Source: Balneolaceae bacterium (lineage in GTDB: Bacteria > Bacteroidota > Rhodothermia > Balneolales > Balneolaceae). From it: 39,819 bases of DNA. The notes under the pieces are model-generated. The model was not told where the DNA came from. It made no database searches and saw nothing but the letters and a program-made list of their open reading frames with translations. The DNA is taken from assembly GCA_007693745.1 (NCBI GenBank), contig REDA01000030.1, forward strand, positions 1-39,819, given 5' to 3'. The translations under genes and the position numbers were made by a program. Below are positions 1 to 8,367 of this stretch, in pieces. Position 1 is the stretch's first letter; every line of letters starts with the position of its first letter.

Positions 1-644
1 CTGGCCGCCTCCAGTTCATCTTCGTTGACGGTGTGACCCATGCCGGGATAGATCCGCTTGGTCACGACGGCACCGAGCTGCAGGAACACCTGCTCTGTTT
101 CATTCACACGCTCCACAGGGATGTGAGGATCCACATCACTGCAGCCGAGAAATACCGGTGTCTGCTCCAGAGATCCGCTGTAGAGAGCCGGATCCACACG
201 GTCGCCGATGAGTCCGCCGCTCCAGGCGATCACCCCGCCAAATGTCTGCGGATGGCGGGCAACATATTCACTGACCAGGCAGGCCCCCTGGGAAAATCCG
301 GCCAGCAGAATCTGATGGTGGGGCAATCCTGCAGCAGTCACCTGCTCCACGAGATCATGAATCTTCTGCAACCCGCTGGAGAGCCCGGGTTCGTTCTGCT
401 CAGCAGGCGACAAAAAAGAGTAGGGATACCAGGTAAAGCCGGCCGCCTGCGGTGCGATATAACAGGTCTCTCCGATCGCAATGGCACCGGCCAGCGGCAG
501 CATGCTTTCGGCAGAGGCGCCCCTGCCGTGTACCAGAATCATCACCGCTTTTGCATCCTCAATAGGGACTCCCTCCTGCAACAGTGCCGATGGCTGATGG
601 GGTCCGGTAAACGGTTTGGTTGAGTTTGCTCTGAATAGTGTCAT
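1..644 (-). CDS. Phospholipase/carboxylesterase family alpha/beta hydrolase (MhqD-like), 3' end cut by window edge
   Basis: This open frame starts at an ATG at 644 and runs off the window after 214 codons, which is close to the full length of the Abhydrolase_2 family. The serine hydrolase triad is visible: GFSQGA with the nucleophile near Ser118, an Asp in SDVDPHIP near residue 170, and His in GMGHTV near residue 204. An oxyanion-type loop LVHGRGA lies near residue 38. No signal peptide is seen, so it is probably cytosolic. It follows a ring-cleaving dioxygenase gene on the same strand. The same pairing occurs in Bacillus mhqED, where the hydrolase helps detoxify quinones and other electrophiles. 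The exact substrate cannot be read from sequence. The intervening 165 bases hold an inverted-repeat element, so co-transcription is likely but not certain. Confidence 0.88.
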   Translation of the reverse strand, partial: MTLFRANSTKPFTGPHQPSALLQEGVPIEDAKAVMILVHGRGASAESMLPLAGAIAIGETCYIAPQAAGFTWYPYSFLSPAEQNEPGLSSGLQKIHDLVEQVTAAGLPHHQILLAGFSQGACLVSEYVARHPQTFGGVIAWSGGLIGDRVDPALYSGSLEQTPVFLGCSDVDPHIPVERVNETEQVFLQLGAVVTKRIYPGMGHTVNEDELEAA

Positions 645-668
645 GACGATAATTTCGGGTTTGGTTTA

Positions 669-812
669 CAAGGGTTTATAAAAAAACTGTTCTTTTGCCC
701 ATATCTTCGTTGTCGCAACGTTAAAATCCTCACGGTTGCAAACAGGCTGCGATATTAAAGTTACTTCCGCCTTGATCTTGAGCAAAACTCCTGGTTTTTT
801 AAAGCCTCCTTA
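669..812. repeat. Inverted-repeat intergenic element, copy A
   Basis: This is a clear copy of a dispersed element. The left end, around AAGGGTTTATAAAAAAAC, is an imperfect inverted repeat of the right end, whose reverse complement begins AAGGAGGCTTTAAAAAAC. The inner flanks (TTCTTTTGCCC and GAGCAAAACTC) continue the symmetry. The core (TCTTCGTTGTCGCAACG, then CACGGTTGCAAACAGG) differs from copy B at only a handful of positions. The right end provides the stop codon of the dioxygenase gene ending at 810, so the element sits inside the two-gene operon. Confidence 0.85.
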
Positions 813-1751
813 TACTGAAATAACCGGCAGCCGGTTTTCGATCGTTTCACGTCTGGATTCGAGCCAGGGGGGAAGGATCAGTTTCTGGCCCAGCTTGTCA
901 GCATCCTCATCCACCGCATAACCCGGTCCGTCCGTCGCAATCTCAAACAGCACTCCTCCGGGAGTGTGAAAATAGATCGAATGAAACCAGTGCCGGTCGA
1001 TGTGCGCAGTCGGCTGCATTCCCATGGCAATGACCTTCTGTCGCATCGATTCGAGCTCCTCGTCATCTTTCGCCCGAAAGGCGACATGGTGAACGGTGCC
1101 GCGGCCGTTTGACGAAGGCATGGGATCCGCCTCCTCAAGAATCACCGAGCCGCCGATGGGCGCATCGGTGGTATATAACCGTGACCGTCCATCCTGCGCG
1201 GTCTCCTCAAAAGAGAAGAGTTCCTTCAGAATCGCAGCGGTGGCGGTGTGATCGTTCAGGCGGAGAGTGGTGCCCCAGAAACCGCGGATGGCTGCCCCCG
1301 AAGGGACAGAGCTCTGCTCCCAGTGCGGAATCGAATCCACCCGCTCATCGATGACCAGAATCAGCTGCAAGCCGTCCGGATCCCTGAAAAAGAGAGCTTT
1401 CTTCCCAAAAAGATCGGTGTAGGTATCGAGCCGGATACCCGCGGATTCCAAATGCTCCGCCCAGTAATTTTCCGACCCGGACGGGACGGAGAGTCCCACG
1501 GCAACCGATTCTCCCACACCGGGCTTGCCCTGACGAGCCATGGGCCAGGGAAAAAAGGTAAGCCCTGAACCGGGTGACCCTTCCGCATTTCCGTAAAAAA
1601 GATGATAGGTGCCCGGATCATCCTGATTGACCGATTTTTTGACCAGCCGCATTCCCAGCTTCTGTACATAAAATTCCGCATTGCGCTGCGCATCCCCGGC
1701 AAGTACGGAGATGTGATGAATCCCTTTGTGTTGTCTGTCTGTCTGTTTCAT
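810..1751 (-). CDS. Ring-cleaving dioxygenase, VOC/glyoxalase superfamily (MhqE/MhqO-like)
   Basis: The 313-residue protein has the two tandem VOC modules expected of this family. The first begins GIHHISVLAGD with a metal-type His near residue 12. The second begins VHHVAFRAKDDEE near residue 219 and ends with GVLFEIATD, whose Glu near 269 is the usual third metal ligand. Length matches the MhqE/MhqO/MhqA group, which acts on hydroquinone- and catechol-type compounds in the cytosol. The neighbouring downstream gene is an MhqD-like hydrolase, which strengthens the assignment. A perfect 19-bp palindrome lies 31-49 bases upstream of the start. The first codons contain almost four ACAG units, too few to claim phase variation. 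The last codon and stop lie at the edge of repeat copy A. Confidence 0.88.
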   Translation of the reverse strand: MKQTDRQHKGIHHISVLAGDAQRNAEFYVQKLGMRLVKKSVNQDDPGTYHLFYGNAEGSPGSGLTFFPWPMARQGKPGVGESVAVGLSVPSGSENYWAEHLESAGIRLDTYTDLFGKKALFFRDPDGLQLILVIDERVDSIPHWEQSSVPSGAAIRGFWGTTLRLNDHTATAAILKELFSFEETAQDGRSRLYTTDAPIGGSVILEEADPMPSSNGRGTVHHVAFRAKDDEELESMRQKVIAMGMQPTAHIDRHWFHSIYFHTPGGVLFEIATDGPGYAVDEDADKLGQKLILPPWLESRRETIENRLPVISV

Positions 1752-1781
1752 GATTTCTAAACGTCAGTTTATGTGATAATC

Positions 1782-1800
1782 ATATCATTTGAAATGATAT
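1782..1800. promoter_or_regulatory. Perfect 19-bp palindrome, candidate repressor operator
   Basis: ATATCATTTGAAATGATAT is a perfect palindrome around a central G, 31-49 bases before the dioxygenase start at 1751. Position and size suit a homodimeric winged-helix repressor. In Bacillus the equivalent genes are controlled by MarR-family MhqR at a palindrome in the promoter. No regulator gene is adjacent in this window, so the protein that binds is unknown. Confidence 0.55.
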
Positions 1801-2382
1801 TTCCGCATCACGGTCCGATTAAACAGGAGAAATCCGTTTCAGCTTCAAACGGTTTCACTCCTGTGTGTAAACCCCCGCTTCACCAACACTGGACGAAACC
1901 GGAAGTACCGCAAAAACATCTTTTCATCAATATTGTTTAATGTTAAACTAAATTCGGGAATGATGCGTTCCTTTTTTACGCTCCATATTTTCTGAGATCA
2001 AGAGACACGGCTCATGTATGCACGACATTGTAAAACTGCACCTTTGGCCGCTATGATCGCAGTCGCAAATTTTAAATTTCCACATTCAGTCAGCAGGCTG
2101 TGTTTATTTATTCGCCTGAGGCCCGGTCCTGAACAAAATCATGCTTTTCAATGCCCTTTTATGCATATCTCAGCAAAATTCTGACTATTTTAAAATAATT
2201 TGTGGTAAAAAAAGTACCTGACCAAAAAACTGAAACGGATACAGTTCTGCCGGATCGAGCATTGATACTGACTGACCTGACTTTGACCCTGCTGAAGGGA
2301 TAAGAGGAGTGAAGACAGAGGCTCGCACGTTTCCGGAACAGACTCTGCTTCCGTATCCAACCTTTAAAAATTACAGAGAGTT
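1801..2382. other. Long intergenic region
   Basis: No supported gene lies here. It contains a 14-bp palindrome GTTTAATGTTAAAC at 1935-1948 and a diverged inverted-repeat element at 2022-2163. The remainder is AT-rich and must hold the divergent promoters for the dioxygenase operon (minus) and the DUF1080 lipoprotein (plus), which I cannot place with confidence. Confidence 0.6.
2022..2163. repeat. Inverted-repeat intergenic element, copy E (diverged)
   Basis: Several blocks align in the same order as copies A and B: CATTGTAAAACTG, AGTCGCAAATTTTAAAT, CAGCAGGCTGTG, TTCGCCTGAGG and CCTGAACAAAATC. The ends form an imperfect inverted repeat (CATTGTAAAAC against the reverse complement of GCTTTTCAATG). 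The copy has drifted far from A and B, so its boundaries are approximate. Confidence 0.6.
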
Positions 2383-3249
2383 ATGAATAAATTACTCCTT
2401 TTCCTTTCCGCAGCGCTGCTGCTCACCGCCTGCTCACAACCTGAAACGCAGGAGCTCTCCTATGCTGACACCGAAGAGTGGATCCATCTTTTCAATGGTG
2501 AAAATCTGGATGGCTGGGATCTCAAAATTGCCGGTTATGAACTGAATGACAATGTATTCAACACCTTCCGTGTGGAAGATGGGATGCTGCGTGTCTCTTA
2601 TGATGACTATGAAGAGTGGAACGGCGAACTGGGCCACATCTACTACCAGGAGCCTTTCTCACACTATCATATCGTGGTGGAATATCGATTTATCGGTGAG
2701 CAGGTGGCCAATGCCCCCGACTGGGGATTTCTGAACAACGGGCTGATGCTGCATTCACAACCTGCACATACGGTGACTCTGGATCAGCTTCTGCCAATCT
2801 CTTTTGAAATGCAGTTTCTTCACAGCGAAGGGGAGATCGTGCGGCCCAATGGAAATCTCTATCTCCCGGGCACACAGGTTATCCTGAATGGCGAGCTTAC
2901 GGAGGAAGATTACTTCCCCTCCTCATCCCAACCCTATTTTGGCGAAGAGTGGGTGCGTGCGGAAGCGGTGGTACTGGGCGACTCCCTTGTTCAGTTTATT
3001 CTGGACGGCGAGCTGTTGATGGAATTCACAAACCCGATCATGGGCGGTGAAGGGCCGCTTCATTACGATCCGGAGGTGAAGGTCTATGGCCAGCCTCTTA
3101 CCAGTGGACACATCGCCTTTCAGGCGGAGACCCATCCCACCGATTTCAGGACTGTAAAACTCCTTCCGCTGAAAGGTTGTATGGATGAAACAGCTCAGAA
3201 TTTCAAGAACTATTATGTGGTGGACGATCCGGAGAGCTGCCAGTTCTGA
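2383..3249 (+). CDS. DUF1080 (3-keto-disaccharide hydrolase-like) lipoprotein
   Basis: The 288-residue protein starts with a lipoprotein signal (hydrophobic stretch ending LLLTAC, lipid Cys at 17). EEWIHLFNGENLDGWDLK near residue 31 is the typical opening of the DUF1080 concanavalin-like fold, and the rest (NGLMLHSQ, FEMQFLHSEG) fits that family. Family members act on or bind carbohydrates outside the cytoplasm, and some cleave 3-keto-glycosides; the substrate here is unknown. The C-terminus carries GCMDETAQNF followed by a DD..SC ending, a small cysteine-paired tail common in secreted Bacteroidota proteins. It appears monocistronic, with stem-loops before the next gene. Confidence 0.82.
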   Translation: MNKLLLFLSAALLLTACSQPETQELSYADTEEWIHLFNGENLDGWDLKIAGYELNDNVFNTFRVEDGMLRVSYDDYEEWNGELGHIYYQEPFSHYHIVVEYRFIGEQVANAPDWGFLNNGLMLHSQPAHTVTLDQLLPISFEMQFLHSEGEIVRPNGNLYLPGTQVILNGELTEEDYFPSSSQPYFGEEWVRAEAVVLGDSLVQFILDGELLMEFTNPIMGGEGPLHYDPEVKVYGQPLTSGHIAFQAETHPTDFRTVKLLPLKGCMDETAQNFKNYYVVDDPESCQF

Positions 3250-3360
3250 TCGCAGATCCATAACCGGTTCAGTGAACGAATCGCAAGCACGCTGTAAAGA
3301 ATCCGTAACCTCTTCCGTCCTGGCGGAGGTGACGGCTTTGCAGCGTTTTTTTTAAATAGA

Positions 3361-3384
3361 AAGCCGGGGTGCATAAACCGGCTT
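3361..3384. terminator. Stem-loop between lipoprotein genes
   Basis: AAGCCGG and CCGGCTT form a 7-bp stem around a 10-base loop, after a run of eight T residues at about 3346-3353. The T content after the stem on the plus strand is weak (CCTGTTTCG), so termination of the DUF1080 transcript is plausible but not certain. Confidence 0.4.
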
Positions 3385-3436
3385 CCTGTTTCGTTTATCC
3401 ATGACACATCCCCTTATCAATCTAACACTGCTTCCG

Positions 3437-4261
3437 ATGAAAAAACTACTGCTGCTCCTTTCAGCCGGCGCCGCGTTGATCCTGAGCGCCTGCACCACCA
3501 TTGAAATTACGGAACGGGACGCGTTTGATGCGCACCGAACCATCACACCGGCAACGTTTCATGTGCCTCCTTTTGAATTCCGCCAGGCGGAGCTTCAGAC
3601 GGAAGACGGAGAGACGCTGGACGCCTGGTATATCACCCAGGAGAATGCCGTTGCAACGGTTGCCTATTTTGGAGGAAATGGTCACCTGATGGTGAAATCC
3701 CGCGCTCTCATTCACGCCTATTCAACGGTACCGGTGAACCTGCTGCTGTTTGACTACCGCGGATATGGACTCAGTACAGGTGACCCTTCTGTGATGGGGG
3801 TACAGCAAGATACGCGGACAGCGTTTCGTTTTGCTGAGCAGCTGGCTGAAGAGAGTGGAACCCGGCTTTTTGTACACGGCCACTCCATGGGCTCGTTTCT
3901 CGCTGCCATGATCGCGGATGAAAACCGCGTGGATGGCTATATTCTCGAGAGTCCCGTCACGGAAGTGCGAACCTGGACCCGGAGGCTGGTTCCGTGGATT
4001 CTGCGTCCTTTTATACGATTTGATATCGAAGAGCCGATCCGGAATCAGAGCAACCTGGATCGCGTGAGATCGGTCGATGCACCGCTGCTGATTCTGGCAG
4101 GAACGGCAGATGAAGTGACACCCATCCGAATGGCGGAGGAACTGCTGGAAGCTTCTGTTTCACCCTCCAGAGAACTGATCCGCATCAGTGGCGGCGGACA
4201 CAACAACCTGCCTGAATATTCATCCTACCGAATTGCACTGAATAACTTTTTGGTACCCTGA
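3437..4261 (+). CDS. Alpha/beta hydrolase lipoprotein
   Basis: I place the start at 3437, giving MKKLLLLLSAGAALILSAC, a clean lipoprotein signal with lipid Cys at 19; the frame is open upstream to 3401 but that would bury the signal. The mature protein is an alpha/beta hydrolase with HGHSMGS (nucleophile Ser), a preceding FDYRGYGLS motif, a late Asp in LAGTADEVTP and a terminal catalytic His in SGGGHNNL. This resembles the Bem46/YqiA-like group of serine hydrolases. It is probably anchored in the periplasm or outer membrane. Substrate unknown; thioester, ester or peptide cleavage are all possible. It converges with the small membrane-protein gene ending at 4267. Confidence 0.85.
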   Translation: MKKLLLLLSAGAALILSACTTIEITERDAFDAHRTITPATFHVPPFEFRQAELQTEDGETLDAWYITQENAVATVAYFGGNGHLMVKSRALIHAYSTVPVNLLLFDYRGYGLSTGDPSVMGVQQDTRTAFRFAEQLAEESGTRLFVHGHSMGSFLAAMIADENRVDGYILESPVTEVRTWTRRLVPWILRPFIRFDIEEPIRNQSNLDRVRSVDAPLLILAGTADEVTPIRMAEELLEASVSPSRELIRISGGGHNNLPEYSSYRIALNNFLVP

Positions 4262-4266
4262 CCCAC

Positions 4267-4659
4267 TCATTTTTTACGCTTCTTTTTGCCGGTTCGGATT
4301 CCCTTCCAGAGAAGGGAACCGATCCAGGCAGACCCGGAACCGGCCAGCATCGCCATCAGCAGAGAGAGCTCAAAACGCGACTGCACAAAGCTGGTGAGCA
4401 GAATCGTCGAAACAAAATGGATCACCACGGCGGATACATAACCAATGGCAAAGGCTCCGATCATATCTCTCAATTTGAGATTTACCACGAACTGAGCAAT
4501 AAAAGAGGCAGCCACCCCGATTAAAATCCAGACCGCAAGAAATCCGGGATCTGTGAAATCAAATTGCCGGGCACTGCTGGTCCAGAGGGGCAATCCGGCT
4601 GCAATCGTGGAAATCAGTATGGTTATTAATCGATAATTATGTCGTGTAGTTTCAAGCAT
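4267..4659 (-). CDS. Small integral membrane protein of unknown function
   Basis: The 130-residue product has about four hydrophobic segments (residues near 11-27, 40-60, 67-92 and 98-118) and ends in a very basic tail (RTGKKKRKK). This fits a small inner-membrane protein with the C-terminus in the cytosol. No catalytic motif or named family is recognised. The gene is alone on the minus strand, converging on the hydrolase lipoprotein with a five-base gap and divergent from the 83-residue protein gene. Codon use looks like that of its neighbours. Confidence 0.6.
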   Translation of the reverse strand: MLETTRHNYRLITILISTIAAGLPLWTSSARQFDFTDPGFLAVWILIGVAASFIAQFVVNLKLRDMIGAFAIGYVSAVVIHFVSTILLTSFVQSRFELSLLMAMLAGSGSAWIGSLLWKGIRTGKKKRKK

Positions 4660-4919
4660 TGAATTCGCAAATTTAAGTGAACTCTGAATCTGTAAAAACA
4701 GGTGAGTCTGTAAAATGGATTAAGGGATAAATATAAATTGTTAATATTTTTTTACATCTTATAGATAAAGTAAAACTCAATACATGGAATAGACCAAACT
4801 TTACATCTTGCAATAAAATTATAAAAAGTTTATACTGTATTAGTTGCTCAAAACTAAATGCTCAGCATCTGTGATGTATCAACAGATGATTATGTTAATA
4901 TCTTAACAGACCAAATGAT
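4660..4919. promoter_or_regulatory. AT-rich divergent control region
   Basis: The region is markedly more AT-rich than its surroundings. It has a 10-base direct repeat, TTTACATCTT, at 4751-4760 and 4800-4809. It also contains an inverted repeat CATCTG...CAGATG at about 4866-4888 and a perfect inverted repeat TGTTAATATCTTAACA at 4893-4908, only 12 bases before the start codon at 4920. The last is well placed to act as an operator. Confidence 0.45.
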
Positions 4920-5171
4920 ATGAATATTAAATTTGTAAAACGATCACAAATTAAATCAAGCAAAAGAAGATCCTCAAAATTTAAACCCCTTATGGATGCC
5001 CTCGACAAGCTTGAGCCGGGCGGCCAGGCCGTAGAGGTTTCCTTTGCAAATGAAAAAAGCGTGAATTCCATGAGAACGGCTGTCTATCAGTATAATCAGG
5101 AAAACAACGTCAAAATCAAGAGCGGTAAGGATACTGCCAACAAGAAAATTTATTTCTACAGAGAAAAATAG
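4920..5171 (+). CDS. Small basic protein of unknown function
   Basis: The 83-residue product is strongly basic at both ends (KRSQIKSSKRRSSK at residues 7-20 and a Lys-rich C-terminus) and has a compact middle (DALDKLEPGGQAVEVSF) that could form a helix and strand. It has no signal peptide or membrane segment. The charge suggests nucleic-acid binding, but no named family is recognised. The gene stands alone, downstream of an AT-rich region with operator-like inverted repeats, and no Shine-Dalgarno sequence is obvious. It converges on the GH13 gene across a stem-loop. Autoregulation through the 4893-4908 palindrome is possible but unproven. Confidence 0.65.
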   Translation: MNIKFVKRSQIKSSKRRSSKFKPLMDALDKLEPGGQAVEVSFANEKSVNSMRTAVYQYNQENNVKIKSGKDTANKKIYFYREK

Positions 5172-5172
5172 A

Positions 5173-5198
5173 GTTCAGCTGTTTATGCATAGCTGAAC
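5173..5198 (-). terminator. Stem-loop terminator of the GH13 operon
   Basis: GTTCAGCT and AGCTGAAC form an 8-bp stem around a 10-base loop. On the minus strand the stem is followed by a T-rich stretch (TCTATTTTTCTC), as expected of an intrinsic terminator for the transcript ending with the GH13 gene. On the plus strand there is no good U-tract. Confidence 0.65.
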
Positions 5199-5208
5199 AG
5201 AAATCAAT

Positions 5209-7569
5209 TTACGATATACCGTTTTGATAGAGCACAGCCTGTGAGATGGATAATCGCACAGGCTGTTCTATTTCTGAGACATTGACAGAGGGTGTGGCCA
5301 GAGCCACCTTCCACTGGCCTGGTTCCCCTACCGGCAGTCCCAGTGTAAGCGGATGGATCTGCCTGGTCTGTCCTTCCATGTTTGCTATCAGAATAAGCTC
5401 TCTGCCTGAGGCAGGATCTTTTCTGTATCCGTAAAAAATGATCGCTCCATCTACAGGCTCTCTGTAGCTCAGGAAATCGTTCTCTCCAAAGGTGCTGTTC
5501 AGCCAGGGATTGCTGAGCCTGAACAGTCGCGACTTCAAATTGAATTCGGTTTTCTTCACATCCAGATATTCTGCATGCAGATCAACATTGCAGTATTCAT
5601 GCATATCTTCCATCCAGTAATCAGCGAACAGATTCAGCCTTTCCACATCCCAGTTTGCCACTTCAAACGGCGGATGCATCTGATTCAGCAGCTGTGAAAT
5701 CAGTACCGGCTGATAATTCGTGATTTTCACAAAATTTTGCAGAGCTTCTGAGAAATATTGCAACCCTTTCAGGGTACGGAATCCCATCGATTTTAATCTG
5801 CGGAAAAAGCGGCTGTTCCTGTATTCGGTTTCAGAGATTTGCCAGCGTGTGAACTGCGCTTCCTCTGCCACGACCTTAATCGCAAAATCGGTATCCGTAT
5901 TTCTCATAAATGTCCAGGGAGAACTGCCAATTCCCTGCAGAAAATCCATGGGGGTGCCGGGTAAAAACGCATTCATCAACAGCGTTGTCGAGGGATGGTT
6001 GTAGGCGTTGTCGAGTACGGTTTTGAGTGAATTCCCCAGCAAAAAATTGACCCTGAGTGTGGCGGGATCCGTCTGTGTTCCCCGCCGGATGGTATCATGA
6101 TTGGCATATCCGGTGATCCACTGGTTTCCATGCTGAAGATGCTCCTTTAAGCGCCACCACTTGGATAACCAGTAGGTATAGACATAGGGTGTATTGTAGG
6201 CAAATATCATGGGTGCCCACTGCCAGGCGTGCTTCTGCTGCCGTATAACGGTCTGGCAGGTGGCCGCCAGTTCCCAGTCATCGCGGGGCCAGGGCCTTCC
6301 GTCTTCAAAGATCATCCAGGGGCGGTATCTTACCCCGCCAACCTCCTGCTCCACAGCACTCATCTCTTTCAGGAACTCATCATCATAGAGTGTCTGATCT
6401 TCTTTGGGATCATAGTATTTGAAATCCTGACTTGCATCCACGCGAACGCCGTCGAAGCCCCAGTTGATTTTCCTGCGCTGCATCTCAAGGATCATGGCGC
6501 GTACCATGGGATGCCTGAACCGGATACTCTGACCGTAAACGCCGGGGCCTGCAAAGAACTCATCGGGCAGCAGCTGCACAGCCTGATTTTCGGCATGACC
6601 ATACACCAGATCCAGAACCACTTTAATTGGCTGGCCGGGGAAGTTGTGGAGGGTTTCAATCAAACCCAGCAGCTCATGCGGCCGGCCTGTGGCAAGCAGG
6701 GAAGGATTAATCGCAGAACATCCAAAAAGGGTGGTATCATATCCCCAGTTGATAATATCCGGTTTACGCAGCGTAACGGTAATGTCAGAACCCTGCACCT
6801 CTGTACGGCCGATGATTTTCCAGAAGCGGTGTTTCTCCGGATTCTCGGCTACCGGATCCACAGGCATCAGCTGAATGGCATCAAATCCACTCAGATTCTG
6901 ATCCGCTGCCGTGAGTTGCCTGCCTGTTTTCAACGAATCCGTGATCTGGGAAAATCGGTTTGAAAGAGACTGAAAGGTTCCATCGTCCGTTGCCGTAGAT
7001 GTGTGTATTTCGAGCAGATTGAGGGCAGCCGGAATCCGCCGCTGCGGCTTTTCCTGAAGCAGTTGATCCAGTTTCTGATAGTAGGGGAGATCGTTTCTGT
7101 TGGCGAGAATCTGTTTTACATCATACACTTCAGCCGGTGCATGAATCCCGTAGGGTAGAGACCAGGCCATGGGATCGCGTATCACCTCGGCAGAACCGTC
7201 GTCATACAGAAGCTGGAACTGATAGAAGGCACCAAATGAGCCGGAATCCCCGGCAGGAACCCCGTCCAGCGAGAGAAAGGCGAATTCGTGATGGAGAATC
7301 ATTGGAAATGAGTGGTAACGCATGTTGGCATGCTGCTCCGGTTTGTCATACAGCAGATCACCATCCGGTACAAAGAGCTCAATCCGGCATCCGGATGCCT
7401 GAAGAAATTTCGGGTGCCAGATCAGAAAGTCAACAGACCGTCCATCGGTATGTGCCCCCAGCTTCCTGGCAAGTTTTCCGGCATTTTTTAACGAAATCCG
7501 GCCGTTCAGGAGGCTAATCAGCTGTTCCAGTTCCCTTCTTGTTCGCTCAGTATCAGCACTGATTTTCAT
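5209..7569 (-). CDS. Large GH13 alpha-amylase-family enzyme, possible glucosylglycerol hydrolase
   Basis: The 786-residue protein shows the GH13 signature regions in order. A region I-like VVLDLVYGHAEN lies near residue 320, GFDGVRVDAS near 371 supplies the nucleophile Asp, IFEDGRPW near 420 supplies the acid/base Glu, and GYANHDTI near 488 supplies the transition-state Asp. There is no signal peptide, so it is probably cytosolic. The N-terminal third (about residues 1-190) is not a standard amylase domain. Overall it resembles, from memory, the cyanobacterial glucosylglycerol hydrolase group; that is a suggestion, not a proof. It is the last gene of a tight operon with a GbsR-type regulator, which in other bacteria controls osmoprotectant genes. 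The start lies three bases after the plsC stop. Confidence 0.8.
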   Translation of the reverse strand: MKISADTERTRRELEQLISLLNGRISLKNAGKLARKLGAHTDGRSVDFLIWHPKFLQASGCRIELFVPDGDLLYDKPEQHANMRYHSFPMILHHEFAFLSLDGVPAGDSGSFGAFYQFQLLYDDGSAEVIRDPMAWSLPYGIHAPAEVYDVKQILANRNDLPYYQKLDQLLQEKPQRRIPAALNLLEIHTSTATDDGTFQSLSNRFSQITDSLKTGRQLTAADQNLSGFDAIQLMPVDPVAENPEKHRFWKIIGRTEVQGSDITVTLRKPDIINWGYDTTLFGCSAINPSLLATGRPHELLGLIETLHNFPGQPIKVVLDLVYGHAENQAVQLLPDEFFAGPGVYGQSIRFRHPMVRAMILEMQRRKINWGFDGVRVDASQDFKYYDPKEDQTLYDDEFLKEMSAVEQEVGGVRYRPWMIFEDGRPWPRDDWELAATCQTVIRQQKHAWQWAPMIFAYNTPYVYTYWLSKWWRLKEHLQHGNQWITGYANHDTIRRGTQTDPATLRVNFLLGNSLKTVLDNAYNHPSTTLLMNAFLPGTPMDFLQGIGSSPWTFMRNTDTDFAIKVVAEEAQFTRWQISETEYRNSRFFRRLKSMGFRTLKGLQYFSEALQNFVKITNYQPVLISQLLNQMHPPFEVANWDVERLNLFADYWMEDMHEYCNVDLHAEYLDVKKTEFNLKSRLFRLSNPWLNSTFGENDFLSYREPVDGAIIFYGYRKDPASGRELILIANMEGQTRQIHPLTLGLPVGEPGQWKVALATPSVNVSEIEQPVRLSISQAVLYQNGIS

Positions 7570-7572
7570 TGT

Positions 7573-8352
7573 TTACCCTGTTTCTTTGAGGTGATCACCC
7601 GTCTCTGCGCCCGCCCATTTCAGATAGAGATTCCTGACGCTTTCCACATGATCCGAAAGTGTTGACTTATCCCATTGACTCGTGTCAACGGGAGGGTGGA
7701 TGTGAGCCACAACAGTCCCTTTTTTCGTGATGAGGGTCCCGCCGGGATTCAGCTCTCTGTTGCCTTCAAAATAGATAGGGACGATCGGATAACCAAGCTC
7801 AAGAGCCATGTGAAAAGCTCCTTTCTTAAAGGGACCGATGATCCCCTCATGTTTTCTGGAACCCTCCGGAGCCAGCATGATGGAGAGTTTCTGGCGGCGA
7901 AGCCTGCTGATGTTTTTTTTGAGCGTGGCCACCGCTTTTTCCGAACGCTCCCTGCGGATAAAAACCTGCCCGGTCAGCCTGCCTACCACAAAGAAAACCG
8001 GATTGTACTGTAGTTGCCACTTTGCCACAAAACGGATCGCTGGAAGACCCATGGCAAGCAGCGTCAGCATATCGAGTGTAGAGCTGTGATTGATGATATA
8101 GACCGCCGGAGAGGGAACGGACCCGGTATGGTTTTTTACATAAAATTTTACACCGGCCACAGCCAGTGCCGGCCGAGCCAGTAACGGAGCGATTTTTTCA
8201 ACAACAAAATTGCCTGCTTTTCCAAAAGTAATCACCATCAGAATGAGCATAATCGGGGTGGCAATCACCAGCAGCAGCAGAAAGACAGCCATGGTAGAAA
8301 GGCTTCTCAGCAGATCGGCAGCGGTAATGGTTGAATTTGAATCCGTGCTCAT
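7573..8352 (-). CDS. plsC: 1-acyl-sn-glycerol-3-phosphate acyltransferase
   Basis: The 259-residue protein has the two hallmark blocks of the PlsC family: the catalytic NHSSTLD (HX4D box) near residue 87 and the substrate-binding PEGSRK block followed by GPFKKGAF. A hydrophobic N-terminal segment (about residues 19-45) anchors it in the inner membrane, where it acylates lysophosphatidic acid to phosphatidic acid. Length is typical. It lies 15 bases downstream of yraN and three bases upstream of the GH13 gene, so expression is almost certainly shared. Other lysophospholipid acyltransferases have the same motifs, so acceptor specificity is not fixed by sequence. Confidence 0.9.
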   Translation of the reverse strand: MSTDSNSTITAADLLRSLSTMAVFLLLLVIATPIMLILMVITFGKAGNFVVEKIAPLLARPALAVAGVKFYVKNHTGSVPSPAVYIINHSSTLDMLTLLAMGLPAIRFVAKWQLQYNPVFFVVGRLTGQVFIRRERSEKAVATLKKNISRLRRQKLSIMLAPEGSRKHEGIIGPFKKGAFHMALELGYPIVPIYFEGNRELNPGGTLITKKGTVVAHIHPPVDTSQWDKSTLSDHVESVRNLYLKWAGAETGDHLKETG

Positions 8353-8367
8353 GCGGCTATTCTGTTT

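Noticed and set aside
33-623. A 196-codon plus-strand open frame
   Set aside because: It is the reverse shadow of the carboxylesterase gene; the minus strand gives clear catalytic motifs, and the plus frame none.
1734-1751. Tetranucleotide ACAG repeat at the start of the dioxygenase as a phase-variation tract
   Set aside because: Fewer than four units, and they encode a plausible N-terminus; slippage at this length is not convincing.
6229-6963. A 244-codon plus-strand open frame
   Set aside because: It is the shadow of the GH13 gene, whose motifs are clear on the minus strand.
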